The notes beneath the pieces were generated by a model that was given only the letters and a program-made list of their open reading frames with translations, searched no databases and was not told the DNA's origin. A stretch of DNA of 64,000 nucleotides from Nigrospora sphaerica (taxonomy: Eukaryota; Ascomycota; Sordariomycetes; Amphisphaeriales; Apiosporaceae), in contig JAGVVL010000018.1 of NCBI GenBank assembly GCA_018287875.1, forward strand, positions 124,001 to 188,000, in the 5' to 3' direction. The position numbers and the translations under genes were made by a program. The first letter of the stretch is position 1. Each line of letters begins with the position of its first letter. Positions 22,712 to 33,223 of the stretch are shown in pieces.

Positions 22712-24049
22712 TTAACGAGTGAGGACTGTCGTTCCGTAGGGCTTGGAACCGGTTAGTAGGCGTAGGGGAGTACGAGACAGGCTGCGGAGACTGGATCGGC
22801 GGGGGCGATGGTAGAGCGGGCGTGGCGGTAACAGGAGCCGGGGGCGGGCTATTCCGGGGCTGGTTGCTCGGGCGTAACGGAACGGAACGGAGCGTAAGTC
22901 GGGTTTAGGGCATTGGGCTACCTTATGGTCTTGCCGGCCACAACGGAAGCACTCTCCTCTCTCTTTACGGCCTGACGGAGAGCGGGGGCGGCTACGCTGG
23001 TGACTCAAATCCATAGGGTCACCGGCGTCGGTCTTAGCAGCGGGCTGGCGGGATTCGTTCCAGGGAGGTACGTAAGGACTGGCGGTACTGTTAATCTTAG
23101 TCGTTCCTTTATGACCGTTAACCTGACGCTGGTGCTGGCGGAATCGGTTGTCGAGAGTCTGAAGATGACGAGCAAACGCACGATACTCTCTCGTGGGGGC
23201 CGGGTTATGTAGGAGCATGTCCTGGATCTCGCGGGACACGCCTTGGGACAGTAGGGGGCAGGGCAGCTTCGGGAACTTCGCTCTCTAACGCGAGTCTCTC
23301 GAACTCTGCGAAGAAGACGCTGAAGTCTAGATAGCGTTGCTTCAGGTTGTACAGCTTATTCTCGGCGTTCTGTTTCCGGTCGGGGTCTCCAAAGGCTTCT
23401 TCTAAGTATGACAGCATATTGGTGTAGTCTAGGAACTGCGGGATTCCGTACTGGATACGGGGCAGGATCAGGTCGTAGGCTTTTCCGGACAGGCGGCTGG
23501 CGACATAGTTCAGGCGGGAAACAGCGGACGGGAACCGGTCGGCGTTAGAGACCATTTTCGAGTGGACTTGTTGGACGAATCTTCGAAGGTCGCTTCGAGT
23601 TCCATCAAACTCCTTTGGGTCAGGGATCTTCTCACTGAGGGAAGCGGGCTCCGAACGTGAGGTAGGAGCAGGTGCAGGCGTTCGCGGAGCATGATCTTCC
23701 TGCGCTTCAGCAGCAGGTTCAGGACGGGGAGACAGTTCGGTTGGGGGGTCTGTACGGCAGGGCGGGCGGAGTGGAGGAGTCGTTCATTCTCAACACTCAG
23801 TTGGATGAGCGCCTTCTGTTCCTTCTCCAGTCGATCTTCTTGGTATCGGACTACCCCTTCTTTCTCTATGAGAGCAGTCCGGGCCGAGGCGAGGGCGGTG
23901 TCCTTCTCGGACAGGGAGACTTCCAGGGACGAGATATAGCCGTGCAGCGTGCGTAGGTACATCAGCCATCCGGCGGCGTCGCTTTGAACACTGGCAAGCA
24001 GTTCGTCGGGGTCTTCGGTGTCAGCAGGGGCAATCGGGCGGTTCGACAT
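22712..24049 (-). pseudogene. Element B gag with zinc knuckle
   Basis: ATG at 24049, 38 bp from the LTR. Three open pieces (24049-23510, open frame ~23740-23205, 23239-22712) that join if one base is restored in G6 at ~23741 and in G5 at ~23252. Seen: a coiled-coil-like N terminus (residues 40-95), gag core LSGKAYDLILPRI, and zinc knuckle CFRCGRQDHKVAQC (C-x2-C-x4-H-x4-C). Role: particle and RNA binding. Confidence 0.87.
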
Positions 24050-24087
24050 TTCGAAAGCAGTGTCGAGCTTAGGAGGAAGCTACGTAA

Positions 24088-24376
24088 TGTCAAGGCGCGG
24101 GCAGGCAGGCAGGCAATGGAGTCGATTCAGGTTCTATGCTACAGGTCCAGGTTCCTATTCTGTTCGGTACAGGTCAGGCTAGCAGACAGGACGTAGCTTG
24201 AAGAGCTACAACTAAAGTCTTCTCGGTCGCAGACTTCTTATCTAAATCCCCAACGGAGGTCCGTACCGAGCGGTCTTGACAGAACTCCATCGCGGGACGA
24301 CTAATCCGTAGCTAGTTTAGGATGTCTCAGGGGCTTCCCTGTGCCGGTAGGGCCTGTCACGGTCCACCCCGTGACA
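24088..24376 (-). repeat. 5' LTR of element B (289 bp)
   Basis: Same sequence as 18518-18806, no difference seen by eye. The sequence next to it inside the element is TTACGTAGCTTCC (minus strand), the expected primer-binding position; no tRNA match was recognised. Confidence 0.92.
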
Positions 24377-24497
24377 AATGCTATAAGTACTCCGTAACGC
24401 GAAGTTACTTGTTAACCCCAAGAAAAGCGAGTTCGAATAAGAACGAGTCAACTACTTAGGATACATGATATCTGTAGGAGAAATCTGTATAGAAGAG

Positions 24498-25064
24498 TGT
24501 TGGAAGTGGTGGTTCGATCGAAAAGAGGAAGCAACCCCTTTATAAGGGCTCTTTCGATCTCGGAGGTCGTTTCTATAAAGAAACACGGAAGGATAAGGAA
24601 CTTCTCTTCAAGAGGAACAAGAGTGTATTTCGTGTGCTTGCTTGCTTCAGGACAGACTAGTTACACGAAGAGGGGAGATTCAGCCTTTACTTATACCCGT
24701 TAAACCCTTATCCTCTTAGTAATACAAGGAAGAGGACGCGTAAGTGATTGCGTAAGTGATTACGTGGCTTAGAAGCATATGGAACCTTATAGAGGTTTGT
24801 GGAGCCTCATGGGGGCTCGTGGGAGCTTCAGGGAGCCACGTAGAAACTCGTGGAAACTCGTGGAACCTTGCAGAAGCTTCCGCGTGGCGAACGCCACGCT
24901 TGTGGGTAAAGCGGGCCATGCTTGCGGGTAAGCTGGCCCGTGCTCCAGGGTAGGCTGGCCCGAGCTTTAGGATAGGCTCGGTTAAAGGACTAGCTTCTCG
25001 TTAAGTGCATAGCTTAGTCCGTAGTGACAGAGAACGGTATAGGATAAGTCCTATACCTGCAACA
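24498..25064 (+). repeat. Solo LTR, family F (567 bp)
   Basis: Starts TGTTGGAAGTGGTGG, ends TATACCTGCAACA, with AAGAG at 24493-24497 and 25065-25069. It splits element A's pol where element D is continuous (near 38100). The middle part has degenerate tandem units around ACTCGTGGAA (24845-24870) and GGTAAGCTGGCC/GGTAGGCTGGCC (24925-24960). No coding capacity. Confidence 0.88.
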
Positions 25065-25119
25065 AAGAGTCTAAGGTATTAATAGTTAAAGACTAGCTAA
25101 CTCCTTAAAACGTAAGTAA

Positions 25120-25449
25120 TGTTACAGGTTGGGACCTGGGAGATAGGCTCAGGCGCACCTGGCCTGAGCGTCTCACGAACCCCTCATATGAGGCTCCGAG
25201 TAGGTCTCTCCATTCGGACACCAGGCTAGTGGTCAAGACCTAGGAGGGGGGAGCTGAGCAGCGATCCGAACGTTCCGGTCCGAACGTTCCGGTCCGAACG
25301 TTCCGATCCGAACGTTCCGGTCCGGCCTCGCAAGATTTAACGAGACGCTGCGCCCGGCCACCTGAGGACGATTCTCTTCTTTCTTTCCCATCTAGAAAAT
25401 AAACAGCATTTGGCCCCTTCGATAGTGCTTCAAGGCTCAGCCTCTCACA
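25120..25449 (-). repeat. Solo LTR, family C copy 2 (330 bp)
   Basis: Reverse orientation to copies 1 and 3, AGTAA at 25115-25119 and 25450-25454. Carries the same four GAACGTTC palindromes at 14-bp spacing. Highly similar to the other two copies despite lying in strongly mutated DNA. Confidence 0.92.
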
Positions 25450-26686
25450 AGTAATGTGCGATCCTTTTTAGGATTAGCAAACTATTATAGGATATTTATT
25501 CACTAGTTCGGGAAAATCGCCACTCCCTTAATAAACCTAACCTGCAAGGACGCCGACTTCCAATGGACGGATAAGGAAGAAACAGCCTTCAATAAGCTGA
25601 AGAAAAGGATCACCGACGAACTAGTACTATATATAGCCAATCTTACGCGACCTTTCGAGGTCGAAACCGACATATCGGATTATACAATCGGAGGCTAACT
25701 AAGCTAAGCTGATAAGAATAGGAAGCTACACTTAGTAGCCTTCTTCTTAAAGAAACTTAACAGACTATAACTTAACTATCAGATTCACGATAAAGAATTA
25801 ATGGCTATTATCGAAGCATTCCGAAAATGGAAACATTATTTAAGCAGTACAACTTATTAAGTTAAGGTGTACACAGACTATAAGAACCTTATATTATTCA
25901 TAACGAATAAAGAACTCAATAAGCGACAGATCCATTGGATAAAATTCTTATTAGAATTCAATTTTGTTATTATCTACCGCAAGGGTAATGAGAACAGCAG
26001 GGCCGATTCCCTAAGCCGCCGACCGGATTATAAATAAGAAGTACTAATTGAGATATACGTGATTCTCACTGAAGACCTAAACGGAAATCTCGTGCTTATA
26101 AGGCAACTCGACGTAGTATATCGCGTATAACACGAGGATTAGGATAAGCAAATTCGAAAGATCAGCGGTAACGAACTAACCAGGTATAACAGTAAAACCG
26201 AGATCCCTAAATATCTTCAGGTTGAACTCGTTAAGGACTTTTATAAGCACCCCGCTTACGGACACTAAGGAAGGTTCAAGACCCTGATATAGATTAAGCG
26301 ACAGTACAATTGCCTTAACTTAAAGGATATTATCGTAACCGTTATTAAAGAATGCGATCTATATAACAAGGCTAAGGCCTTACGTTATAAGCTATACAGA
26401 GAACTCCAGCTTATATCACCACTGGACAGGGCCTAGAAGATAATCGCATTAGACTTCATTGTGAAGCTACCACCATTAAAGGAACCTATAATATAAGTAA
26501 TCTACGATAGTATCCTTGTTGTCATAGATAAACTTACAAAGTACATATGTTTTATACTATATAAGGAGTCAAGCAATATAGAGGAACTTGTATACGCCTT
26601 CCTTAAGACTGTCGTTAGCTAATATAGGTTGCTAGAATAAATTATCTTTAACCGAGATAAACTATTTATTAGCAAATTCTAGAAAT

Positions 26687-27016
26687 TGTGAGAGGCTGAG
26701 CCTTGAAGCACTATCGAAGGGGCCAAATGCTGTTTATTTTCTAGATGGGAAAGAAAGAAGAGAATCGTCCTCAGGTGGCCGGGCGCAGCGTCTCGTTAAA
26801 TCTTGCGAGGCCGGACCGGAACGTTCGGATCGGAACGTTCGGACCGGAACGTTCGGACCGGAACGTTCGGATCGCTGCTCAGCTCCCCCCTCCTAGGTCT
26901 TGACCACTAGCCTGGTGTCCGAATGGAGAGACCTACTCGGAGCCTCATATGAGGGGTTCGTGAGACGCTCAGGCCAGGTGCGCCTGAGCCTATCTCCCAG
27001 GTCCCAACCTGTAACA
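26687..27016 (+). repeat. Solo LTR, family C copy 3 (330 bp)
   Basis: TGTGAGAGGCTGAG...CAACCTGTAACA with GAAAT at 26682-26686 and 27017-27021. Interrupts the integrase core of element A. Four GAACGTTC palindromes at 14-bp spacing. Confidence 0.92.
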
Positions 27017-27852
27017 GAAATCACTTATAGTATAGCTAGATATTAAGTATAAGCTGTCTATAGCTTATTATCTATAGACGGATAGATAAATAGAAAGAAT
27101 ATATCAGACACTCGAACAGTATCTACGATGCTATATTAATTACCGATAGGATAACTGGATCAGACTACTGCCGACTATATAGATCTCCTATAACAGTGCT
27201 AATAATAAGTTACTCAGTATATTATTATTTAAGGCTAACTATAGATTCAACTTAGAGGTTATATAACTGGTGATCGAAAGGAAAGACGCCCTATTTATAA
27301 AAATCGCAGTTATATAAATCGTCGAAATATAGAGAATACTATAAGAAGACCTCGTCTTCCTATAAGGAAGAATAAAGGTATATTACAACTAAGTAAGATT
27401 AAAGGGACTAACCTTTAAGAGGGGAGATAAAGTCTACCTACTCTATAAAAACATCAAAACTAAGCGACCTAATAAAAAACTCGACTTTAAAAAGATTAGA
27501 CTATTAAAAATTAAAGAAGTCATTTTAGTAACCAACTATAGACTATCGCTACCGGACACTATAAAGATATATCCTATATTCTATATTTCACTACTCGAAC
27601 CTACATTAGCAAACGCTAAACTCGAAGCAACGTTAAAAATCGAATCAGATTAGCAGGAATATGAGGTTGAGACCATCCTCGACAGAAGAAGAAACAAGGA
27701 CTTATAGGAATACCTCATGAAATAGAAAGGGTACCCACCAGAAGAAAACATATGGGAACCTATTAGGCACCTAAGGAACTCGCAACATGCGTTGAGGGAT
27801 TTTCAGCGGGAGGCCAGTCGAGCAACCCTAAGTCCTGCTCGAACGTGGCGCT

Positions 27853-28262
27853 CTAATTAACCACGCCCACACTGCTTAAGGCCTGCGCCTTAACGACCGA
27901 CTCCGCCTTTTAGCGATTCGACTTATCCAGCTTATCTAAAACTGGAGGCCTCGATTTATTATCTCGGCACCCTAAGACGACAAAGAAACGCGTTACTACC
28001 GAAGACGTTTGAGGCGGGATAAAGATTCGTCGACACGCTGCTAGATAAAACGAGATTGCGTAAGAAGGGATTCCAACTCCTCCTTAGTCCGCGTCTCCTT
28101 ACCCTGAAGACGTTGAGACTCGGCCACAATGCGCGACAAAGAAGAAACGGGAACGCCAAAACCATCGCAGGAACGACCACGACGGACATATTCCTTACAA
28201 CGCGACACCCCTTCCATCATCTAACACTTCTATCCCCGTTTGAAACAAAGAGTGCAAGGTAT
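27853..28262 (-). pseudogene. Antisense Cys-rich frame at the 3' end of element A
   Basis: Lies convergent to pol, between the chromodomain and the 3' LTR. Reads (M to I)PCTLCFKRG...MMEGVSRCKEYVRRGRSCDG, then a Leu/Arg-rich helical segment. The first codon is ATA and one Cys is Tyr, both G-to-A type changes; at least one indel and several stops. It matches the plus-strand frame at 35600-36076 in element D. No promoter was identified. Confidence 0.6.
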
Positions 28263-28487
28263 AACTTCGAAGCCAAATTCCTTAATAGCGGCAAAGAGTT
28301 TATAACGTTAATCTATCTTCTTAGAAGAAGACTTCTCGATACGATTAGATATAATAAGCAGATATCATAAGAAAAGCAGGAGAAAGAAAGGTGAAGAAGG
28401 AAACTTATAAGGTACCGACACGACAGGTGGAGCAGCCTCTTATACAACCAGCTTTGAGGATAAGGGCTTGAAAAGAGGGGAGGTGAT

Positions 28488-29031
28488 ATTATAAATTAAC
28501 AGCGCCGTATTCCAGGCTAAAGCAAACAACCCTCTTAAAACCAGCGCTACGGAACAACGCACAGACTAACCACCCCTCACATTAGCCATAAGGGAACAAG
28601 CCACGATTACCCTACGCTACCCCACACTTAGCCCCAGGCTAAGATAATGTACTAGGTGGATCACTAGGGATGGATCACGGCTCAACGGTGATCTAAGGGA
28701 GGATCACCAGTGATCCCTAGTAGGCTCACCAGTGAGCCTTAAGAAAGATAAGGTGATCTAAGGTATTAGTAAGGGAATAACTTGGTATATAAGTTAAAAG
28801 GATTTCTTATATAGACAGTCATTACCTTAGTGATTAATCTAAGAATCTATCTCACCTATAGATAGGAGTAACCTCCTAACGACCTATTATGAAGTTCAGA
28901 CTAGTTACCTAGTTAAGCACCCTCAGTTATTCAGTTACCCAGCAACCAGTGTTCAAGCTAGACAGATGCTCTCTGTCCCTGATTGTACAAACCCTACGTC
29001 ACGCAGTACTTAGGTATAGCGCTTCGTTACA
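28488..29031 (+). repeat. 3' LTR of element A
   Basis: Ends CGCTTCGTTACA. The start is approximate: a purine tract (AAAAGAGGGGAGG, 28471-28483) precedes it. The last ~200 bp align with the end of the D LTR; the first ~300 bp do not. At 28855-28885 it shows the D LTR site without the LINE insertion, i.e. an empty site. Confidence 0.7.
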
Positions 29032-29126
29032 CAGTTCGCTCGCCCATCGTAAAGAAGGATAGTGTAACGAAGCGCTATACCTAAGTACTGCGTGACGTAG
29101 GGTTTGTACAATCAGGGACAGAGAGC
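28968..29126. repeat. 65-bp perfect inverted repeat with 29-bp spacer
   Basis: Arms 28968-29032 and 29062-29126 are exact reverse complements by eye. They are the end of A's 3' LTR and the outer end of D's left LTR facing each other. It could extrude a hairpin or give a fold-back RNA. Confidence 0.85.
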
Positions 29127-29437
29127 GTCTGCCTGCTTAAACACTGGTCGCTAGGTAACTGATAAACTGAGGTGCTTGACTGGGGTGTAGATGCGTGTAA
29201 CTGATCTTATAATAGGTCGTTAGGCGTTAGCCTATCTTCTTCTTCTTCTTCTTTGTATTTATCGCCGTGTTGGGACAATGTCCCGCCTCCCAGGGGGCAT
29301 CTGGCGTGCGAGAGTCTATCTACATATCTAGATATCCCGCATATCGAGCCCAATGGCAATCTTTTAGTCTAGCCGTCTCCATCACTCCTCCGTGCGAGTT
29401 TGTTCCCGGCGCTGGTTCTGTCTGGGTGGCTATTGCC

Positions 29438-32400
29438 TTACATAGAGTGACCTCTACTGCCTGTCGATGGTGGGCATATATCCTCGTAGTACTTTGTTAA
29501 GGAAGTAAAGAGTTGAAACTACTCTAGGCTATATATTAGCCTTTGCCAGTATACTTATAAGGTTTCCGGTTCGGGGTCGAACTTTGGCTATCGGGCCCGG
29601 TGCCTTCGCATTTTGCGGCAGTAGACTAGGTGCTCTGGTGTTCGTAGTAATCGGTACACGCATCGATTGTACCGCCTATATTGTAACTTCTTATAGTACT
29701 AGTCGAAGTCTCCGTGCCCTAACCGGAGTGCAAGAAAGTTGTGGAGTGTTTGTCTAGGGAGATCTAGCTCCTTTAGTGTCTTAAGAGTTGCTGTAGTGAA
29801 TCTAAGTTTTCGGTAGCGTTTGCAGCCTTAGGAGGCTTCCTCTTACCACTTTACGAACTGGTCCTTAACGATCGTCTTTCGGAGTCTCTTTACACCCGTG
29901 TAGGTAGCCTAGGAAGGGGCGCTTATGGGCAGCGCTGCTCCTTCCTTTGCAAGCCTATCGGCCTCCTCGTTACCTTGGATCCCTTCGTGGCCTGGCACCC
30001 ATCGAACATGGACGTCGGCAATCGTTGCTAGCTTTTAGAAGGTAAGGAAGGCCTCTTATAAGCTTTTCGGCGCGTTTCCCGTGAGGCCCCGAATAACCGA
30101 CGTATTATCTAAGCAGACGTGGATTGTCGCGCCTGGGTCCACCCGATAAGCTCGACGTAGACCTTGCCACGCTCCGACGGCTTCTCCGTTAAAGACGTCA
30201 GCAAGGCCCAGTCGTCCTTTATCTTAGTACAGTTTCCGTCCGTTTCTATAGATAGCAAAGCCCCAGCCGACAGCCCCGTTAGGTCCTTTCGACCCGTTCG
30301 AGAAGACTACGAGGTGGGTATCGGGAAGCTTCGACTACCACACTGCAAAGTCCTTCGCCGCTGTCTTTTTGTCTTTCGGCGGCTCCTGCACCGGTGTGTA
30401 TCTCCTTGGGAGGTACTGTGGCCGCGGACAACTAGGCAAGAGTCTGGCTGCTCTCTGGAGTCTGGTCTATACTGGCTATAGAGAGCCGTAGCAGTGGCCT
30501 GGTGGGTAGGGTTGTAATGCCGTTCGCGCTGTTAGCATGTGGTCCTTATCCACCGACTGGAGCCGCTATCCGAAGTGATAGAACGCCGCTTTTAGTGCGA
30601 TTTGTGCCGTTAGGACCCCTGTATCCCTGTATAGCGTGGCTATCGGCGTTGTCCTCTATACAGGTAGAACAGCCCGTATCGCTTCTCTTAAGACCCGGTC
30701 TATCTTATCCATGTGCGCTTCTTACTGGGTTGCCACTTCCGTACTGCGTTCTTTGCTAACGATCTTTCGGGTCTTCGTGCGCCCCCTGTACTATGCCTCG
30801 GCCCCGTAGGTGAGAATAGGAAGAACGCAGGTAAAGATGGCTTTCCGGAGGGCTCTTGGCGGAGGGCCTCGCTAGGTGTTGGCTAGGCTCCGGAGGTGTC
30901 GTACGACGTTCCGCGCTTATGCCGCTTTCCTCTTCACGTGCTCCGTAAACCGAAGCTTCGGGTCGAACTAGACGCCGAGCTATCGTACGGGCTTCTCCGA
31001 GGTGTGCACCGTGAGGCCGTGGTCTCTTACTAAGACGCTCGGAAGTCCCTCCGGGTTCTTTCCACATATAAAGTGGAGCAGATCGCTCTTCTCCGGGTCG
31101 ATCGTAACCTTGTTTTCTCGGCCCTAGTTCAGGACGTCGTTTAGGTCGTTCGATAGCTGTCGTGCGTTCTCTTAAAGGGACTTGCTTTCTCAGTAAAAGC
31201 ATATATCATCCATGTATCCGAATCGGTATCTTATATCCTTAAGCAGGATATCTGCAATATATAGGAGGAAGAGGATAGGGGAGGCGGGGGAACCTTATAG
31301 CAGACTGTATTGGATCGTCTATGGTGCTATTATAATATCCTCGAGTCGAATCCGTACTTATCTTTCTTCCATAAAGGAGCCCACGAACTTCACTAGCAGT
31401 GTAGCCCAGCCCTGTTGTCTTATACGGAGTATAAGCCGCTTCTTAAGCGTTACGTCGAATACGCCTTTCATATCCAAGGTGAGAATCGAGGCTGTACACC
31501 TAGTCTCTAGGGAGTGTTCAATCTCGTGTGTTAAGCAGGTAAGGAGGTCCGAAGCTGCTTATGTCGGCAAGGCGCCCGCTTGTTATGGGCTGACTACCTT
31601 GTATAGGAGTGCTGTGTTAGCGATCCGCCTCGCGACGAGCCTTTCGAGGCCTTTCCCAAGACAGGAGAGGAGGGCGATCGGTCGCTAAGAGCAAGGGTTT
31701 GAGAGGTCTTTTTTATTCGGTTTCCGTAACATCACGACCTCGGCTGTTCGGAATGGGCGTGGGTGGTGGCTAATCCGTAAGCAGGCCTGGAAGAGGGATC
31801 GTATCGGCTCTTAGACAGCATGCTAACACGCTTTAAGTAGCCTTACCGAGATACCATCGACTCCTAGTGAGGTGCTTTTCACTGTAATCGTGGCGGCTGT
31901 TAGCTCCTCTCTAGAGATGTAGGTGTCCTAGGGAAGGGCGCGCCGCGGTATTGTCGGGATCTCAAAAGGGTCGCCCTCGAGGTCTTCGGCGTCTATGAAC
32001 CGCTTTAGGAGGGCCTTACGGAGGGCGTGTGCCTTCTCTTCCGTGTCTTCAATTGTCTTGTCCCTAATAATAAGCAGGGGCAATGGAATAGCCGGCTATA
32101 GCTTATGCTATTGAACCACCTTATATAGGTCTTCGTTTAACTGGATCGAGTCGATTCGCTGCCGCTAGTATCTCCGCTTCTCTTATCTCACTACCGCGAG
32201 GAAATGTTTTCGCTCTTCGAGGTGTCTCCAATCCCCTTAGCAATGTCTTCTTGCTCGCTAGAATACGTCCCGGGCCTCCCGACAGGTGTCGGTCCACCAT
32301 AGTACGTCACAGCCGTTTTTAATAGGTTGTTTCCCGACTGTTTCTAGCGCTTTTCGTAAAAGGCTCAGGATCTCCGTCGCCTGCAGGTCCAGCTGGTCTA

Positions 32401-33223
32401 TCGTAGGTGTCAGAGGGAGTGGCGTGCAGCTTTACAGACCTAGTTCGATAATACCGGCGAAGGTTTTCAGCTTATTTTCCGGTATAAAGTATCGATACTG
32501 TATCCTAAATATGCGACCGTTCCTTAGAATAGAGAGTCGGATTGTTTCGTAGTCTGCCCCTATTTGGAGTTTGGAGTCTACCACTGCTATAACGAAAGGG
32601 ATGTTCGAGAATGTTAGATCGATAGTATACCCCGCCACGTTTATCGGGACTCCTATCTCTCCTATATAGCTGAGTCCATTCGCGACAGCCCAGTTATAGA
32701 TCTCGAGCCCCGCGTTCCGGGTTTATCGGATATCTAGGTCCCAGGCGTTGTACTATATATTAAAGTCCCCCGCGACCACATAATTAGGTGGTGGTTGTAA
32801 GGCTAAAAGGAGTCGTGTCGCCTGGCTTAGTGGCTCGTCTAAGGGTCTGTATACGTTAATAAAGGTGAAGTGGTCGATCTCGAGCTATAGGAGATCTCTG
32901 GTCTTCCATGGCCTCTTTAACCTTGTCTTTAGCCTGCTGTCTTTCCGGATATAAGTCATGACCCGGGGCTAGGTGGAAGTGCTGTCCTAGTGGTCGACCG
33001 GGACGTAAGCACTATAGCCTGGGTGCGAGTTGAATCTGTTCCTGCCGTCGTTCATAACGGATGGCTCCTACACGAGAATCACGTCTATATGGTCCTCCCA
33101 GCATTGCTGTAGTAAGGCCGTGTGGGCTGGTGACGATTTACCCACGTTAGCCTGCGCCACCTATAGGACTTGTCGTCCTAACCTAGTGTGTGTCGAGTGC
33201 GTCCAATCGCTTGCCCTATTCAT
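29438..33223 (-). pseudogene. LINE copy 1 ORF2: endonuclease, reverse transcriptase, RNase H
   Basis: One frame of 1262 codons, no frameshift, many TAG/TAA stops. Seen in order: AP-type endonuclease (VILVQEPSVMNDGRNRF near 33080, VVAGDFN near 32780, GYTIDLTFSN near 32630); RT (RPIALLSCLGKGLERLV near 31670, LTLDMKGVFD near 31480, catalytic GYMDDICF near 31210); RNase H (VVFSNGSKG near 30300, CLDNTSVIRGL near 30110, VRWVPGHEGIQGNEEADRLAK near 29990, given in parts); and a C-terminal His/Cys region near 29690. The RT YMDD is intact, while the first RNase H Asp is Asn. The terminal TAA corresponds to TGA in copy 2. Known: nicks target DNA and primes reverse transcription there. Confidence 0.85.

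Larger units (their letters stand above)
18518..24376 (-). mobile_element. Chromovirus B, complete, identical LTRs, little RIP
   Basis: Seen: 289-bp LTRs at 18518-18806 and 24088-24376, identical by eye, TG..CA ends, AATGC at 18513-18517 and 24377-24381. On the minus strand gag, protease, RT, RNase H, integrase and chromodomain follow in order, in long open frames. Disruptions are mainly one-base losses, several in homopolymers (G6 near 23741, G5 near 23252, A-run near 20878, G-run near 20010). Unlike A and D it has normal G+C and few TAG/TAA stops. Inferred: a recent insertion, after the RIP that damaged its host element. If the small deletions are read errors the copy may be intact. Confidence 0.93.
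16700..27852 (+). pseudogene. Element A pol (protease, RT, RNase H, integrase, chromodomain), split by insertions
   Basis: Coding pieces lie at ~16700-17335, 17664-18139, 18470-18517, 24377-24497, 25065-25119, 25450-26686 and 27017-27852. Seen: protease PALIDSGV (16771), one step of -1 relative to the gag frame; RT ending in VYLDDILIY (catalytic YLDD, ~18115-18139) immediately before a solo LTR; RNase H AVEVETDISD-type motif near 25660; integrase zinc finger region near 26240-26400, core ALDFIVKLP near 26450; and a C-terminal chromodomain (YEVETILDRR, KGYPPEENIWEP, 27660-27770). Dozens of TAG/TAA stops. Known function: reverse transcription and integration, the chromodomain directing insertion to heterochromatin. 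Dead copy. Confidence 0.85.
14394..29031 (+). mobile_element. Chromovirus A (Ty3/gypsy), heavily RIP-mutated, with six nested insertions
   Basis: Seen: LTR remnant, gag with a zinc knuckle, protease, reverse transcriptase, RNase H, integrase and chromodomain in Ty3 order, then an antisense Cys-rich frame and a 3' LTR ending CGCTTCGTTACA. It aligns throughout with element D in the opposite orientation, but with many more C-to-T/G-to-A changes and stops. Insertions with target duplications: 17336-17658 (AATAT), 18140-18469 (TCTAC), 18518-24376 (AATGC), 24498-25064 (AAGAG), 25120-25449 (AGTAA), 26687-27016 (GAAAT). Removing these leaves about 6.9 kb, a normal size. The 5' LTR is truncated, so the original target duplication is lost. 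Inactive. Confidence 0.9.

Noticed and set aside
29237..29255. TTC microsatellite (also 41818-41838)
   Set aside because: It is the 3' tail of the LINE copies, next to the target duplication, not an independent repeat.
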